Both the position numbers and the translations under genes were made by a program. This document shows, in pieces, positions 20,004 to 29,882 of a stretch of DNA of 64,000 nucleotides; positions within the stretch are counted from its first letter, which is position 1, and each line of letters opens with the position of its first letter. The notes under the pieces are model-generated. The model was given only the letters and a program-made list of their open reading frames with translations. It was not told the origin of the DNA and searched no databases. The stretch is taken from positions 2,542,001 through 2,606,000 of the forward strand of contig NZ_CP041036.1 in NCBI RefSeq assembly GCF_006385555.1, read 5' to 3'. The DNA comes from Shewanella polaris. Its GTDB lineage: Bacteria > Pseudomonadota > Gammaproteobacteria > Enterobacterales > Shewanellaceae.

Positions 20004-21014
20004 CTAATCAAGCTGGAACAGTCCCTTGGAACCGGCGAACCATAACTGGCCTTTACTGTCTTGAGCAATTGCGACTATATTTTCACCTTGACGTCTTGCA
20101 ACAATGGTTGCTTTATCATTATCAACTGACAACACAATACCCGCGTTTCCAACGAGATAAAGGTCATTATTAGGTGTAATAAGTGCGCTATTGATTGATG
20201 ATTCAACAGGTAGTTCTACTTCTTCCCATGCAGAAAGACTTAAGTCTGACTTAAAGACATGACCACGAAGCCCCATAACATAAACATCATCAGCAACAGA
20301 AATGGCATTGAACATTGATCCGTCATAGTCAAAGTTTGTTTTTGAGAATGTGTGGCCATTATCATCTGATACCGCCACCATACCAAGTTCTCCCACAAGC
20401 AATAGTCTTTTATCTTTAAGACGAATTAAACGATTAAAATGGGGTAACAATGACGCTCGTTCGGATAAATATAAGGCTTCATCTTCTCCTTTAAGCTCAT
20501 TTAAATATGATATGTCTTCTTCAAAAAGTAACTCTTGGTGAAACTCTGTTTGCCATGTTTTACCACCATCAGCAGTGCGATAAAATAAACCATACGCACC
20601 TACCGCAATGCCATCAACAGCTGTGTAAAAACGTACATCAAAAAAAGGCTTTTCAATTTCAGGTGATTGCATTTGTATCGACCAAGTTAATCCACCGTCT
20701 TGAGTGTGAATTATGGTTGCATCATGTCCGACAGCCCAACCTTGTTTATCGTCGAAAAAAAATACCTTGGTTAATTGAGAAATAACAGGGGTTGCAACTT
20801 GATGCCATTGATTATTTTCTAGCAGAAGCACATCACCACGTTGGCCTACCGCAATCAGTTTGTCACCCACATTGGTGATATCAAGCAATAAAGAGGATTG
20901 AGCCAAGGGTTGAATTTGAACAGAAAGTGGATCGAGTTGAGCATCTACTGAAGCAGTATATAAACATGCACTAATCCCAATCGCCACCGCACTGCGAAGC
21001 ATGCTAAACGTCAT
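20004..21014 (-). CDS. YCF48/BNR-repeat beta-propeller protein
   Basis: 336 residues with a signal peptide (SAVAIGISACLYTASVDA), so it should be periplasmic. The rest is built of beta-propeller repeats of the sialidase/Ycf48 type: WAVGHDATIIHTQDGGLTW, GIAVGAYGLFYRTADGGKTW and LLVGELGMVAVSDDNGHTF each show the 'G.......S.DGG..W' pattern. Ycf48 itself is a photosystem assembly factor; that function does not apply here, and the fold most likely serves as a scaffold between the outer-membrane and RND components encoded beside it. Gaps to the neighbouring genes are 49 and 55 bases. Confidence 0.85.
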   Translation of the reverse strand: MTFSMLRSAVAIGISACLYTASVDAQLDPLSVQIQPLAQSSLLLDITNVGDKLIAVGQRGDVLLLENNQWHQVATPVISQLTKVFFFDDKQGWAVGHDATIIHTQDGGLTWSIQMQSPEIEKPFFDVRFYTAVDGIAVGAYGLFYRTADGGKTWQTEFHQELLFEEDISYLNELKGEDEALYLSERASLLPHFNRLIRLKDKRLLLVGELGMVAVSDDNGHTFSKTNFDYDGSMFNAISVADDVYVMGLRGHVFKSDLSLSAWEEVELPVESSINSALITPNNDLYLVGNAGIVLSVDNDKATIVARRQGENIVAIAQDSKGQLWFAGSKGLFQLD

Positions 21015-21069
21015 ACAAACTTCCTTTACAATATAGGGGCGCTAAGCGCCCCATTTTATTTATGGCTTA

Positions 21070-22434
21070 TTAGCGAATACCAGCACGTCTTAATGCGTCT
21101 GGCGTAAAGTTAGACTCAGAAAGTGATGCATCAAAATTATACATCCGGCCTTCATTGTCTAGACCCATCGCTAAATAACGGCGAGATTGAAGATCATGGA
21201 ATACTTCTAACGTACTCCATAGAGCAGGCACTTCATAGTAATTGATAAGATGCGCAACACCGACACGATAAAGCTCATCGCGATTATCATAAATATCAGT
21301 TACCGCTATTTGCCAAGAATCTTCATCAATATAAAACACACGCGTTTTATAGGTATGACGCATGCCTTCTTTTAACGTTGCTTTAACTTCCCATACACGA
21401 TGTTTTTCGTAACGAGCATATTCAGGGTTAATATGACCAGGTTTTAAAATCTGATCATACTTTAATGAATCTGAATGCAAGCGATAATCATTGTAAGGAA
21501 TGTAAATTTCTTTTTTGCCTACTAATTCCCAGTTATAACGCATTGGAGAACCGTTAAACATATCAAAATCATCGGTAGTTCGTAAACCATCAGACACTGT
21601 ACCAGGTGTATCAAAAGCAACGTTAGGTGCTTTACGAACACGACGCTGTCCAGTGTTGTAGGTCCATGCTTGGCGTGGAAGCGCCTCTTGATCCATGGTT
21701 TCTTTTACAAGAAGTGCAGTACCCGCTAATCGTGCTGGCTGAGTTACTACTTGTTTAAAATAAAACAAAGTATTTGTTTCTTTAAGCTTTTCTAAAGTCA
21801 CCTCTGGACGAGAATATTCAAAGCGAATAGCTTCAGAATTCTCAACCAAAGTGTATGAACCATTAGACATAGGCGCGGCTTGGCTACGGTAGGTTTCTAC
21901 ATCCACTCCGCGATAACGTAAAATATGATTCCAAATGACTTCTAAACCATTATTAGGAATAGGAAATGGAACCCCAATTGTCGCACCAGAAATACCGTTA
22001 CCTTCCGAAACTAATTCAGCTCTAACAGCATTGGCTTTAGTTGCATCATAGACATACTGAGGCACTGCAGCTGTTCTGCGACTTTCATAGACATTCATTT
22101 TGTAAGTGTCTGGGTATATTTCAAATAGCTTATTTTGCCCCGGCGTTAAGAAATCAGCATATTGTGCTTTATTAGCGTTAGTGATCGTAAATAACACTTT
22201 ATCGCTAGGGAAAGGATCTGGGTGATGCATGCCTTTAGTGTAACCCGCAATCGGCTCACTAATCCCACCACTCCAAGCAGGGATAGAACCATCAGCATTG
22301 GCCGCTTTTTCCGCCCCTAAAGGCGTTAATGTTGTGCCTAATTTATCTGCATCAGCTTGTGATACTTTCGCCAGCGCAGCAGGTGCACCTAGTGCGATAA
22401 TCACTGCTGCCGATAATATCGTCAGTTTTTTCAT
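21070..22434 (-). CDS. DUF1329 protein, periplasmic or outer-membrane associated
   Basis: 454 residues. ATG 22434 gives a clean signal peptide (MKKLTILSAAVIIALGAPAALA) and follows an AAGGAT ribosome-binding site; the longer frame from 22500 overlaps the upstream gene and is not used. The body begins with DADKLGTTLTPLGAEKAANADGSIPAWSGG and holds conserved DUF1329 stretches such as GQRRVRKAPNVAFDTP and DDFDMFNGSPMRYNWEL. DUF1329 proteins have a LolA/LolB-like or outer-membrane-lipoprotein-related fold by profile comparison, and regularly sit next to DUF1302 genes. It begins 13 bases after the DUF1302 stop, so co-translation is likely. Confidence 0.9.
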   Translation of the reverse strand: MKKLTILSAAVIIALGAPAALAKVSQADADKLGTTLTPLGAEKAANADGSIPAWSGGISEPIAGYTKGMHHPDPFPSDKVLFTITNANKAQYADFLTPGQNKLFEIYPDTYKMNVYESRRTAAVPQYVYDATKANAVRAELVSEGNGISGATIGVPFPIPNNGLEVIWNHILRYRGVDVETYRSQAAPMSNGSYTLVENSEAIRFEYSRPEVTLEKLKETNTLFYFKQVVTQPARLAGTALLVKETMDQEALPRQAWTYNTGQRRVRKAPNVAFDTPGTVSDGLRTTDDFDMFNGSPMRYNWELVGKKEIYIPYNDYRLHSDSLKYDQILKPGHINPEYARYEKHRVWEVKATLKEGMRHTYKTRVFYIDEDSWQIAVTDIYDNRDELYRVGVAHLINYYEVPALWSTLEVFHDLQSRRYLAMGLDNEGRMYNFDASLSESNFTPDALRRAGIR

Positions 22435-22447
22435 TATTATTATCCTT

Positions 22448-24496
22448 TTAAATCGAATACTTGACGTTAAAAGAGATGTAATCTCGGTCCGCCATAGCAT
22501 TTGTTGTTCCTACGCCACCAAAGAAGCTGTTGTAAGAAATATCAGCGCCCCAACGACTTTGATAATCAAAGTTTACACCCAAGGCAACAGACTTTCTGCC
22601 CTCGGTAAACAAAAACATAGGATCCGGTGTAATACCATCAACGTCATGTGAGAAAATCACTCGTGGATACATGTTTACCCCAGCAAACACATTGTTAAAG
22701 TCAGCTTTAGCCACTAAACGATAACCCCAAGCGAAATCAGTTGGAAATGGATTTGTTTCTGGACCATTATGCAACGCTTCAATAATGCCGGTCATCTCTG
22801 GATTACCACCAGAACGAGCCGTACCGGGACCACTTAAGCGCAATTCGTCAAACCCTGGCATATCGTGGATCCACACACCCCCCACTTCAGCAAGCATGGT
22901 TAAGTTATCTAAACCAAGCGTTGGACCAAATAAGTGAGTAAATGTCATCTGGGCTTGAGTAGTATCAGTAAGAATGAAACCATCTACCGTTTCACCAGGA
23001 TCAGCAACATCCATCTGCGAAATGCCATCAAGATCTGGTCGAAGACCTGCATTAGCTAATTGTTGTGGCATTGCAGCAAACAACAACTCAACGTCATCGA
23101 TTTGCAATGGTTCATCAACACGGTGAGATATTTCGCCGGCAACTGAGGTGTCACCCACTAAAGTGTTAAAACTAAAACCATATAACTGAATATCTTCAGG
23201 ATATACAATTTGCGATTTAGTAAAGGTTTCCATACTTAATAACAAATCGCGATCAATAACCCCACCACTTTGCGCTAAACGTCCATAATCACGACCAATT
23301 GCTTCTGCTGTAAAGTTTGAAGCGGTTCCGCTGATGATAGGTCTACGACTGTGATAGTTCATATAATAGAAACCAAACTCAGTTTCACCTAATTCTGGTG
23401 AGTAATAACCTAACTTCACACCAAATTGGCCATCATCACTAGGATCTGCTGCATCTTGAACTAAAGCCACCTTAGTAGAATATGACAGCATATAAGCTGC
23501 ATAATCAGAATTAAATCCGCTTGCAGCTGCGGCATCGTATAGACGTGAATATTCTGAAATAAGGAAATCTTGATTGATGTCTGGATTAGAGTTGAAACCC
23601 AATTGAGCATTTTGGTTGTAACCACCGTAACCCGCAAAATCATTGGTAGCAAAGTTAGAACCCGGTGTAGGGACCCAAATTGGTTGCCAATCATATTGGT
23701 AAAATGCTTCAACATTTAGGTTTTCAGTTAACCCTAACGATGCCCAAACCATACCTTGCGGACGGAATGCTTCTTTAAGTTCAGCACCCGGAGCATTAAG
23801 AATATTTAAGTCAACAGAATTAATGACAGCAATACCATGAGATATGAGAGTACTTTCTCCCCAAGAAACCACTTGATTACCCACGCGAACACTTAATGGA
23901 TTGCTGCCGTCGTTTAAATCCCAGTGACCATAAACGAACGCATCTAATAAGCGAATGTCTTTACATTGTACTTCTGACGCTTTGTCATCTTGACAAGGAT
24001 CAAATTCATTACCCGTTAATGGATCATTAAAACCGTAATCACCGTCATTGAGTTTACGGTCATAGAAATACATACCGCGCATGAAGACACCGTAGTTTTC
24101 ATATTTCAGTGATAACTCGTGCAGCCCCTTAACAATCTCAGACGTCGTATCACCCTGCGCATACAATAAATTACTTAAATCATTGTTGCTTGAATAAGAA
24201 CCCGGTTGAGCCCAAATTTCTGCAGATGTGTATTTGGTTGAGCCAAATGCACCACCAAATGCAGAATAACCAGACCAATCAAACTGTGGTTGGTTGACTT
24301 TACCGATCTGATCATTCCAATCACGATCAGCTACACGCCAACTCGCACCTGCAGTCCAAGTTGAATCAAATGTGCCTCGCACATCTCCCCAATTAAAAGA
24401 AACTGCTGAGGCTGAAGTGCTCATCCCCAAACTTAGTGCCGACACCACCCCCAAAGCGAGAGCCGACTTGTTAAATCTATTTTTAACAATATTCAT
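22448..24496 (-). CDS. DUF1302 outer-membrane beta-barrel protein
   Basis: 682 residues with a signal peptide (ALALGVVSALSLGMSTSASA) followed by FNWGDVRGTFDSTWTAGASWR. The protein is a chain of alternating strands with aromatic girdles, ending SFNVKYSI, typical of a large outer-membrane barrel. DUF1302 members are found next to DUF1329 genes in many proteobacteria, often in gene groups for hydrophobic substrates such as steroids or esters (family context, not shown here). First gene of the four-gene unit; about 316 bases upstream should carry its promoter. Confidence 0.9.
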   Translation of the reverse strand: MNIVKNRFNKSALALGVVSALSLGMSTSASAVSFNWGDVRGTFDSTWTAGASWRVADRDWNDQIGKVNQPQFDWSGYSAFGGAFGSTKYTSAEIWAQPGSYSSNNDLSNLLYAQGDTTSEIVKGLHELSLKYENYGVFMRGMYFYDRKLNDGDYGFNDPLTGNEFDPCQDDKASEVQCKDIRLLDAFVYGHWDLNDGSNPLSVRVGNQVVSWGESTLISHGIAVINSVDLNILNAPGAELKEAFRPQGMVWASLGLTENLNVEAFYQYDWQPIWVPTPGSNFATNDFAGYGGYNQNAQLGFNSNPDINQDFLISEYSRLYDAAAASGFNSDYAAYMLSYSTKVALVQDAADPSDDGQFGVKLGYYSPELGETEFGFYYMNYHSRRPIISGTASNFTAEAIGRDYGRLAQSGGVIDRDLLLSMETFTKSQIVYPEDIQLYGFSFNTLVGDTSVAGEISHRVDEPLQIDDVELLFAAMPQQLANAGLRPDLDGISQMDVADPGETVDGFILTDTTQAQMTFTHLFGPTLGLDNLTMLAEVGGVWIHDMPGFDELRLSGPGTARSGGNPEMTGIIEALHNGPETNPFPTDFAWGYRLVAKADFNNVFAGVNMYPRVIFSHDVDGITPDPMFLFTEGRKSVALGVNFDYQSRWGADISYNSFFGGVGTTNAMADRDYISFNVKYSI

Positions 24497-24812
24497 TTTA
24501 GTTCATCTCCGTAGCCTGTTGGATTAGTTGTTATAAGAATTTAAACCAACATCTTGTTAGCCCACAGGCAACACTATTGTTACAGCATTTAACTATATTG
24601 AGCAAGGTCAAAAAAAAGAAAATGTTTAAGAAAATTAACGGTATCGAGCTAAGTTAGATAAAATAAAATGGACTGATATTTGAATTAATACTGGCGGGGA
24701 AATTACAATCATTACTCCATTAATGAAAGAAGTTTATTTTCATAGACTTATATATGTTCATTAATTGTTAATTTACACGTAACTAATCAATCGAACGTTT
24801 GAAGTAAATACT
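24497..24812. other. Upstream region of the DUF1302 unit
   Basis: 316 AT-rich bases between the DUF1302 start and the end of the DUF2835 gene. It must hold the promoter of the four-gene unit. I saw no convincing sigma-70 pair, operator palindrome or open frame. Confidence 0.5.
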
Positions 24813-25028
24813 CTATAATTTATTAAGTGATTTAAAATTACCCTCTGAATTTAACACTAATTTAAACTGTCCGTTAATGCCTTGAGGGGTTAAATACGGT
24901 CTAAAATACTTACCATTGATGTGCAATATTCGACCATGATGGTCTCTTACTTGCACTTTCTCTGCAAACCCTTGGTAATAAGGTAGAAATGCTTCATAAC
25001 TAACATTAAGAGAGAAAAATATTTCCAT
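24813..25028 (-). CDS. DUF2835 protein
   Basis: 71 residues, matching the small DUF2835 family: FSLNVSYEAFLPYYQGFAEKVQVRDHHGRILHIN, then FRPYLTPQGINGQF and a Lys-rich end. The 'G..I.....RPYLT..GI.G.F' pattern suggests a small basic beta-rich protein, possibly nucleic-acid binding; no function is established. It lies downstream of pepN on the same strand, but the pepN terminator stands between them, so it should have its own promoter. Confidence 0.75.
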   Translation of the reverse strand: MEIFFSLNVSYEAFLPYYQGFAEKVQVRDHHGRILHINGKYFRPYLTPQGINGQFKLVLNSEGNFKSLNKL

Positions 25029-25038
25029 AAATTATTCC

Positions 25039-25066
25039 ATAAAAAGGAGAGCAAGCTCTCCTTTTT
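25039..25066 (-). terminator. Rho-independent terminator of pepN
   Basis: AAAAAGGAGAG-CAAG-CTCTCCTTTTT, a perfect inverted repeat with A/T flanks, about 55 bases after the pepN stop and just upstream of the DUF2835 gene. Confidence 0.85.
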
Positions 25067-25118
25067 AACATGTTATATAAACCAATTAATGACGTTGAAT
25101 ACGCCACTAATTAAATCA

Positions 25119-27680
25119 TCATTCAGCTAAAGATTTAGTGACTTTTTCATATAAATCTTTTGATAAATCAGGCAGAGACTTTAGCTCTACTAAACACTGT
25201 TTCATTAATTGCTGACGTTGTTGATCAAATTTTGAAAATTGAATTAATGGCGTAATCATTCGCGAAGCAACTTGTGGGTTAGTCTTATTCAATTTAATCA
25301 AAATTTTGGTCAAATAACGATAACCTTCACCATCAGCACGGTGAAATTGATAGGTATTAGCCGCAACAAAAGCCCCTATTAATGATCTAATCCGGTTTGG
25401 GTTTGAAAAACTAAAACTTGGATGCTTAGTTAATGCTTTAACTTGATCTATTACATCATCATTATCCACTAAAGCTTGCAAAGTAAGCCATTTATCCATC
25501 ACTAATGGCGTTGATTCCCACATAGACTCAAAATCACTCAATAACATTGGTAAACAACTTAATTGTCCAGTTGCAGCTGCTTTCAGTGCGCCTAAGCTGT
25601 CGGTCATATTTTTTGCTGAATAGTATTGTTTTTGTACCAATGACTCATGAGCATCCGTCACTAAACATAATAACGATAAAGTAACGTTTTTAAATGCTCG
25701 TGCTCCGGCATTATTAACCAGAATAAGTTCACGATAACGGGCCAGTAACTCATCTTCACAAGCAGAGGCTAACTCTTCAACAACAAACTCTCTGGCTTTT
25801 GCTAATGCATCTAAATCAACTTTATCTACCTGTTCAATTAACGCCGATGCCGAAGGAATAGACAGAATTTCAGCCACTAAGGCTTGATCAATATTGGCAT
25901 CTAAAATGATACCTCTGAATGCTTCTACAACACGAGAATCAACCACCATTACCTGTTGCTGCTGCAACTGAGCAACATTGTTCCATATGGTTTGACTCAC
26001 TAACTGCACCGATGCTTCCCAACGAGCCACTTCACTAGAGGCATAACGCATAAGGTGCACAAGTTGATCTATGTTGAAATCATATACCAGTTTTACAGGA
26101 GCGGAGAAATCTTGTAATAACGATGGAATAGGCGCATTTTCAAGCCCATCAAACACAAAGGTTTGAATACTTTTCGTTATATCAAGCACTTTATTAACAA
26201 TGGATTGCCCTGTAATGCCGAGTAATTCAATGCTAAATGGAATGTGTAATACTTGGCCTTTAACACCCTTTGATACTACCTGCTGAGCGATAGTGAGATG
26301 ATACTCACCTTTGTCTGCATCAAATCGGTCACTGACTGTCACGACGGGGGTTCCAGCTTGGCTATACCAACGGCGGAATAAGGTTAAATCCTTACCGCTC
26401 GCATCTTGCATTGCATTGACAAAATCGTCACAAGTCACAGCTTGACCATCATGACGTTCAAAATAGCACTTCATACCAGCTTGGAAACCATCTTCACCTA
26501 AAATGGTGTGCATCATACGGATCACTTCCGCACCCTTGTCGTAGACAGTTACTGTGTAAAAGTTGTTCATTTCAATCACGCTTTCAGGGCGAATTGGATG
26601 AGACATTGGTCCTGCATCTTCAGCAAACTGTTGGTTTTTCATCACACGAATAGCATGAATGCGATTTACCGCGCGAGACCCTACATCTGAGCTAAATTCT
26701 TGATCGCGAAAAACGGTTAAGCCTTCTTTTAAACTTAACTGAAACCAATCTCGACATGTTACTCGGTTACCCGTCCAGTTATGAAAGTACTCATGACCGA
26801 CTACTGATTCAATACCGTGATAATCATCATCTGTGGCACTGGCTTTATCTGCAAGAACGTATTTGGTATTAAACACATTCAAGCCTTTATTTTCCATCGC
26901 GCCCATATTAAAAAAGTCGACAGCAACTATCATGTAAACATCAAGATCATATTCAAGACCGAAACGCGTTTCATCCCACTTCATCGCCTTTTTCAATGAT
27001 GCCATCGCATGTTCAGCTTTGTGTAAGTTACCTTTATCAACAAAAACCTGCAGTTTAACTTCACGGTCTGACATGGTGGTAAATGTATCGCTAAGTAAAT
27101 CAAAATCACCCGCGACGAGTGCAAACAAATAGCTCGGCTTTGGAAACGGATCATGCCATTTTACAAAATGACGACCAGAACGAGGCATCTCGCCTTTATC
27201 AACCAAATTACCGTTACTTAACAAGAAAGGAAAAGCTTGCTTCTCTGCTTCAATCCGCACGGTATAAACAGCCAGAACATCAGGTCTATCAAGGAAATAA
27301 GTGATGCCGCGAAATCCTTCAGCTTCACACTGAGTGCAATAAGCACCATCAGACATGTAAAGACCTTCAAGACTAGAGTTAGCTTCAGGGTCAAGCAGGG
27401 TCACTATTTCTAATTCAAAATTATTTTGGTCTGTATTAATGAGCAATTGATTATCATGTTGACGATAGTTAGCCGCCACACCATTAAGCTTAACTGAACT
27501 AAGCGAAAGTTGTTCACCATCAAGAACCAGCTCATGCTGATGTTCACCATTACGACGCACTGTACTGACAGCTGTCACTTTAGTATTTTTACCATCAAGA
27601 ATAACGTTTAAATCAACATGGGTAATGGTAAATGCTGGTTTGGTATAATCTTTAAGATGTTTTTCTTGCGCTTGGTTCAT
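25119..27680 (-). CDS. pepN: Aminopeptidase N
   Basis: 853 residues (E. coli 870), M1-family zinc aminopeptidase, cytosolic, removing N-terminal residues from peptides. GAMENKG near residue 259 binds the substrate amino terminus; HEYFHNWTGNR near 294-304 is the HExxH zinc site with the distal Glu further on (KEGLTVFRDQEF). ATG 27680 gives MNQAQEKHLKDYTKPAF and follows an AAGGATCC ribosome-binding site; the longer frame from 27710 is disfavoured. A terminator follows the stop. Confidence 0.96.
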   Translation of the reverse strand: MNQAQEKHLKDYTKPAFTITHVDLNVILDGKNTKVTAVSTVRRNGEHQHELVLDGEQLSLSSVKLNGVAANYRQHDNQLLINTDQNNFELEIVTLLDPEANSSLEGLYMSDGAYCTQCEAEGFRGITYFLDRPDVLAVYTVRIEAEKQAFPFLLSNGNLVDKGEMPRSGRHFVKWHDPFPKPSYLFALVAGDFDLLSDTFTTMSDREVKLQVFVDKGNLHKAEHAMASLKKAMKWDETRFGLEYDLDVYMIVAVDFFNMGAMENKGLNVFNTKYVLADKASATDDDYHGIESVVGHEYFHNWTGNRVTCRDWFQLSLKEGLTVFRDQEFSSDVGSRAVNRIHAIRVMKNQQFAEDAGPMSHPIRPESVIEMNNFYTVTVYDKGAEVIRMMHTILGEDGFQAGMKCYFERHDGQAVTCDDFVNAMQDASGKDLTLFRRWYSQAGTPVVTVSDRFDADKGEYHLTIAQQVVSKGVKGQVLHIPFSIELLGITGQSIVNKVLDITKSIQTFVFDGLENAPIPSLLQDFSAPVKLVYDFNIDQLVHLMRYASSEVARWEASVQLVSQTIWNNVAQLQQQQVMVVDSRVVEAFRGIILDANIDQALVAEILSIPSASALIEQVDKVDLDALAKAREFVVEELASACEDELLARYRELILVNNAGARAFKNVTLSLLCLVTDAHESLVQKQYYSAKNMTDSLGALKAAATGQLSCLPMLLSDFESMWESTPLVMDKWLTLQALVDNDDVIDQVKALTKHPSFSFSNPNRIRSLIGAFVAANTYQFHRADGEGYRYLTKILIKLNKTNPQVASRMITPLIQFSKFDQQRQQLMKQCLVELKSLPDLSKDLYEKVTKSLAE

Positions 27681-27766
27681 ACAGGATCCTTTGAGCGGTA
27701 CTAATACCAATGTAAATAAAGTAATAAGCTTTAACTAATCGGTATTATTTTTAAGTATTGTGATTA

Positions 27767-27794
27767 AGAAAAAACGCGCCTTAAGCGCGTTTTT
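27767..27794 (-). terminator. Rho-independent terminator of prc
   Basis: AAAAAACGCGC-CTTAA-GCGCGTTTTTT, a perfect stem with flanking A and T runs, about 16 bases after the prc stop and read leftward. It separates prc from pepN. Confidence 0.9.
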
Positions 27795-27809
27795 TAACAG
27801 AACAACTCA

Positions 27810-29867
27810 TTACTTAGACGTTGTTTTAGCCAATTTTTCTGCATCAGCCATATCTAAAGTGATATCGGCGGTTTCATCCAAAAATGCATCAGGTAGCTTA
27901 CTGTCATCGGTATCTTCAATATCATCTAAAGATTTCACGGCAGCTAAACCTTCATGAACACGACGAGCATTCGTTCGGTCTAGAGCACGCTTATCATCGT
28001 CTTCACGAGAAGCAATGCGCTCACTCTCAACAAGAGAGATAGTTTTGTCTTTATGATGTTTTTTAAATTCTTTAATATCTTGGTAAATATAACTAAATTC
28101 AACATCTTTACTGATGCGTTGTTTATGTTTTACATCCAAGTTTTCAATTAACGCAGGAGTAATATTCCCCAATGTAGTGTACTGAGCTACAGGTACCTTA
28201 TCCCATGGAAGAGCATTTTTCTCTTCTGACTCACCGTATTCGCCAGGCTCTAACGCACTAGGTAAACGAATATCAGGTGTAACACCTTTTAGTTGAGTAC
28301 TACCGCCGTTGATACGATAAAACTTAGCAATGGTGTATTGCACATGTCCGATTGGCTTTTCGTACATATCATAGATGCGACCTAAACTTTTATGCTGCTG
28401 AACAGTCCCTTTACCGTAGGTTGACTCACCAACGATAAGTGCACGATCATAATCTTGTAAAGCCGCAGCAAAAATCTCTGATGCTGATGCGCTATAACGA
28501 TCAACCATCACAGTTAATGGGCCACTATAAGCACTAACGCCATCATTATCGCGATTTTGATTGATACCACCATTTGCATCACGAATTTGAACCACTGGGC
28601 CCATATCAATAAACAAACCAGTCAACAATGTAGCTTCAGTTAATGCCCCGCCACCGTTTCCGCGAAGATCAATAATAATGCCTTCAACCTTGTCTTTTTC
28701 GAGTTTAGTGATTTCTTTAGCCACATCTTGCGACAAATTCATATAAAACCCAGGTATCTGAATGACCCCGACTTTACGATTGGCATATTGGCCTTCTGTA
28801 GGTTCGATAACTTTTGATGTTGCTGCACGGTCTTCTAAACGGATTTTATCTCGAGTAATCACTAATTCAAAAGGTTTGGCATTCGCCCCTCCCTTTTTAG
28901 GCAAAATCTGCAAGACAACTTCACTGCCTTTTGGCCCTTTGATCAAATCAACAACATCATCTAAACGCCAACCAATCACATCAACTATGTCACCATCTTT
29001 TTGACCTACGCCGACAATTCTATCTTCAGGCGATAGTTTTTCACTGTTGGCAGCAGGCCCTCCAGCCACTAAACTTTTGATAACAGTGTAGTCATCATCC
29101 ATCTGCAACACGGCGCCAATACCTTCAAGACTTAGGTTCATTTCCATTTGGAAACGTTCGGCATTGCGAGGAGATAAATAGCTTGTATGAGGTTCAACAC
29201 TGCGAGCAAACGCATTCATTACAGTTTGAAATACATCTTCACTTTGAGTTTGGCTTAAGCGCTTAATAGCATTGTTATAACGCTTCTCGAGCACTTCAAC
29301 AATTTCAGGCCACTTTTTACCCGTTAGTTTCAAGTTTAATGCATCGTATTTAACACGTTGACGCCAAAGCTCATTAACTTCTGCTTCATCCTTTGGCCAT
29401 TGCGCATCTTTACGATCAAACTCATAAACATCGCCTGCTTTAGTAAAATCAAACTCTTTATCAAGCAAAGACAAGGCATAAGCAAAACGTTCATAACGAC
29501 GCTTTTGCACCAAATCGTACATAGCAAATGCAGGGCTAATATCGCCTGTTTCAACCATGTCATCAAACTGTTTTTGGTACTGATCGAAGTTTGCAATGTC
29601 TGCCATAGTCAGCACATTACGACGATAATCCAGTTGTTCAAGAAAGCGGGCATAAATCTTTTCAGAAAAGGCATCATCAAGGTTAAAACGATGATAATGC
29701 GAGCGAGTAAACAAAGTTGTTACTCGCTTGCTAGCCACTTTATGCTGTGGCTCTTGTGCTAGTTTAGGTAACTCGCTGATTTGAATCGTTGGTGAAATTG
29801 CCCATGCCGAAAAGCCGACAAATAAACTGGCAATTGACGCGGCCAAAGTAAGTTTTCGCATCAACAA
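27810..29867 (-). CDS. prc: Tail-specific (C-terminal processing) protease Prc
   Basis: 685 residues (E. coli 682), periplasmic S41 protease with signal sequence (LTLAASIASLFVGFSAWA). A PDZ domain lies near residues 240-330 (SLEGIGAVLQMDDD to RIVGVGQKDGD). The Ser-Lys dyad is in SASASEIFAAALQDYDRA (Ser about 460) and ESTYGKGTVQ (Lys about 485), 25 residues apart as in the E. coli enzyme. It trims C-termini, for example of penicillin-binding protein 3 and MepS in relatives. It follows proQ by 15 bases, in the same order as E. coli, so co-transcription is likely. Confidence 0.96.
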   Translation of the reverse strand: MLMRKLTLAASIASLFVGFSAWAISPTIQISELPKLAQEPQHKVASKRVTTLFTRSHYHRFNLDDAFSEKIYARFLEQLDYRRNVLTMADIANFDQYQKQFDDMVETGDISPAFAMYDLVQKRRYERFAYALSLLDKEFDFTKAGDVYEFDRKDAQWPKDEAEVNELWRQRVKYDALNLKLTGKKWPEIVEVLEKRYNNAIKRLSQTQSEDVFQTVMNAFARSVEPHTSYLSPRNAERFQMEMNLSLEGIGAVLQMDDDYTVIKSLVAGGPAANSEKLSPEDRIVGVGQKDGDIVDVIGWRLDDVVDLIKGPKGSEVVLQILPKKGGANAKPFELVITRDKIRLEDRAATSKVIEPTEGQYANRKVGVIQIPGFYMNLSQDVAKEITKLEKDKVEGIIIDLRGNGGGALTEATLLTGLFIDMGPVVQIRDANGGINQNRDNDGVSAYSGPLTVMVDRYSASASEIFAAALQDYDRALIVGESTYGKGTVQQHKSLGRIYDMYEKPIGHVQYTIAKFYRINGGSTQLKGVTPDIRLPSALEPGEYGESEEKNALPWDKVPVAQYTTLGNITPALIENLDVKHKQRISKDVEFSYIYQDIKEFKKHHKDKTISLVESERIASREDDDKRALDRTNARRVHEGLAAVKSLDDIEDTDDSKLPDAFLDETADITLDMADAEKLAKTTSK

Positions 29868-29882
29868 GTACTCCTTAAATTT

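Noticed and set aside
20004..24496. Photosystem or sterol-degradation genes, suggested by the Ycf48 fold and DUF1302/DUF1329
   Set aside because: The Ycf48 label is fold-level only, and no catabolic or photosynthetic genes lie nearby. The unit is better read as a transport system of unknown substrate.
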